Shown here piece by piece: positions 6,711 to 7,163 of a DNA stretch of 7,163 nucleotides; positions within the stretch are counted from its first letter, which is position 1, and the number at the start of each line of letters is the position of its first letter. Both the position numbers and the translations under genes were made by a program. The notes under the pieces are model-generated. The model was given only the letters and a program-made list of their open reading frames with translations, was not told where the DNA came from and made no database searches. This DNA comes from Hyphomicrobiales bacterium. Its GTDB lineage: Bacteria; Pseudomonadota; Alphaproteobacteria; Rhizobiales; JAJFHR01. Location: contig JAJFHR010000168.1 of the NCBI GenBank assembly GCA_021775515.1, forward strand, positions 1 to 7,163. Direction: 5' to 3'.

Positions 6711-6849
6711 ATCCGCATCATAGATTATGGGTCAATTTACCCAATTATCCGGGCCAAAACCCAAAAATTCAAGGCATTAAAATGGGGCGGCGAAATTCTT
6801 GCCGCCCCATTTTATTTGCTTTGCTATAAAGTCAATTCAGAAAACAACT
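6711..6849. other. Intergenic region between TRAP binding-protein and small-permease genes
   Basis: This 139-base gap holds the strong stem-loop at 6778-6814. Nothing else is clear: no convincing -35/-10 pair and no tRNA-like structure. The short ORFs crossing it have no supporting signals. Confidence 0.6.
6778..6814 (-). terminator. Strong stem-loop, partial terminator or mRNA-processing element after the TRAP binding-protein gene
   Basis: A perfect 14-base inverted repeat (6778-6791 with 6801-6814) encloses a nine-base loop. The GC-rich core GGGGCGGC/GCCGCCCC is flanked by AAAAT/ATTTT, so either strand gives a stem followed by T residues (TTTTA). The hairpin starts 35 bases after the binding-protein stop and about 67 bases before the small-permease start on the - strand. 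Known operons put similar hairpins after binding-protein genes to protect the 5' message or end most transcripts, giving more binding protein than permease. That role is inferred here. Confidence 0.75.
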
Positions 6850-7163
6850 CTACAGCTTACCGAAATAATGCTCATAAGCACCACGATAGTTAGGTGCATT
6901 ATTAAGCGCATAAGCACCATGGCGCTGGGCCCATGCCTTTTGAGAATCGATCACCTTCTTAAAGAAGGGGTCTTTTTCGTTAAACTGTTTAACGATCACA
7001 TCCCAGGCTTTGAGCTGAGCATCCATGATGCTATCCGGCGTCCGGAAAACATTCACCCCATGCTCTTTTTTCAACACCACGAGGTCTTGTGAATAACGCT
7101 CCATGGCTTTCCATGCCATATCTGAAGAGGCTGCTTCAGATGCATATTCCAAAATAGCCTGAT
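6850..7163 (-). CDS. dctP: TRAP transporter solute-binding protein (DctP-type), 5' partial
   Basis: The C-terminal 104 or so codons of a periplasmic solute-binding protein that captures the substrate and hands it to the permease. The TAG stop is at 6852-6850. The frame is open to the right window edge (residues QAI precede the first possible TTG at 7152), so the signal peptide and most of the ligand pocket lie outside. The pattern of a MAW helix, LKKEHGVNVFRTPDSIMDA, AWDVIVKQFNEKDPFFKKV and a final YRGAYEHYFGKL matches the C-terminal helices of the mannitol/chloroaromatic (COG4663, FcbT1-like) binding proteins. This agrees with the branch assigned to the permease subunits. Family call is good; ligand cannot be read from this part. 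Confidence 0.85.
   Translation of the reverse strand, partial: QAILEYASEAASSDMAWKAMERYSQDLVVLKKEHGVNVFRTPDSIMDAQLKAWDVIVKQFNEKDPFFKKVIDSQKAWAQRHGAYALNNAPNYRGAYEHYFGKL

Noticed and set aside
6693..7092. Short + strand ORFs over the binding-protein tail and intergenic gap
   Set aside because: They run through the hairpin and antisense to the binding-protein gene, with no start signals.

Overview
The window looks like part of an alphaproteobacterial chromosome with moderate GC. The best taxonomic clue is a C-terminal helix-hairpin-helix module on the first gene. It closely resembles, from memory, the extra C-terminal module that many Alphaproteobacteria carry on NuoE and on ribosomal protein L21. 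The density of TRAP and peptide-type ABC transporter genes, and a pyrrolysine-free MttB-family methyltransferase, would suit a heterotrophic, possibly marine, alphaproteobacterium. No rRNA, tRNA, CRISPR or mobile element was seen.

Layout: two gene clusters converge near position 3185. On the + strand, 1-1597 is the 3' part of a fused double-cassette peptide/nickel-type ABC ATPase. Its reading frame is open to the left edge, so the N-terminal cassette lies outside. It carries an unusual Lys/Pro/Ala-rich linker and the helix-hairpin-helix tail. Four bases after its stop comes an MttB-superfamily (trimethylamine methyltransferase-like) gene at 1602-3158. On the - strand, read from right to left, are a TRAP solute-binding protein (6850-7163, 5' end missing), a strong stem-loop, a TRAP small permease (6123-6710), a TRAP large permease (4777-6126), an amidase-signature hydrolase (3422-4780) and a 58-residue two-helix membrane protein (3213-3389). 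The last is too short for many gene finders.

The - strand genes look like one uptake-and-hydrolysis operon. ATGA and GTGA four-base overlaps join the small permease, large permease and amidase. The TRAP proteins resemble the mannitol/chloroaromatic (FcbT-like) branch. A carboxylate carrying an amide, taken up by TRAP and then hydrolysed, is a reasonable but unproven model. The + strand pair suggests uptake of a small nitrogenous compound, perhaps a methylated amine or betaine, followed by corrinoid-dependent demethylation; no corrinoid protein gene is in view. Whether the two clusters share a pathway cannot be decided here.

The most unusual features are the ABC ATPase to helix-hairpin-helix fusion with two A8 runs in its linker, and the unannotatable-by-length small membrane protein at the end of the TRAP-amidase operon.
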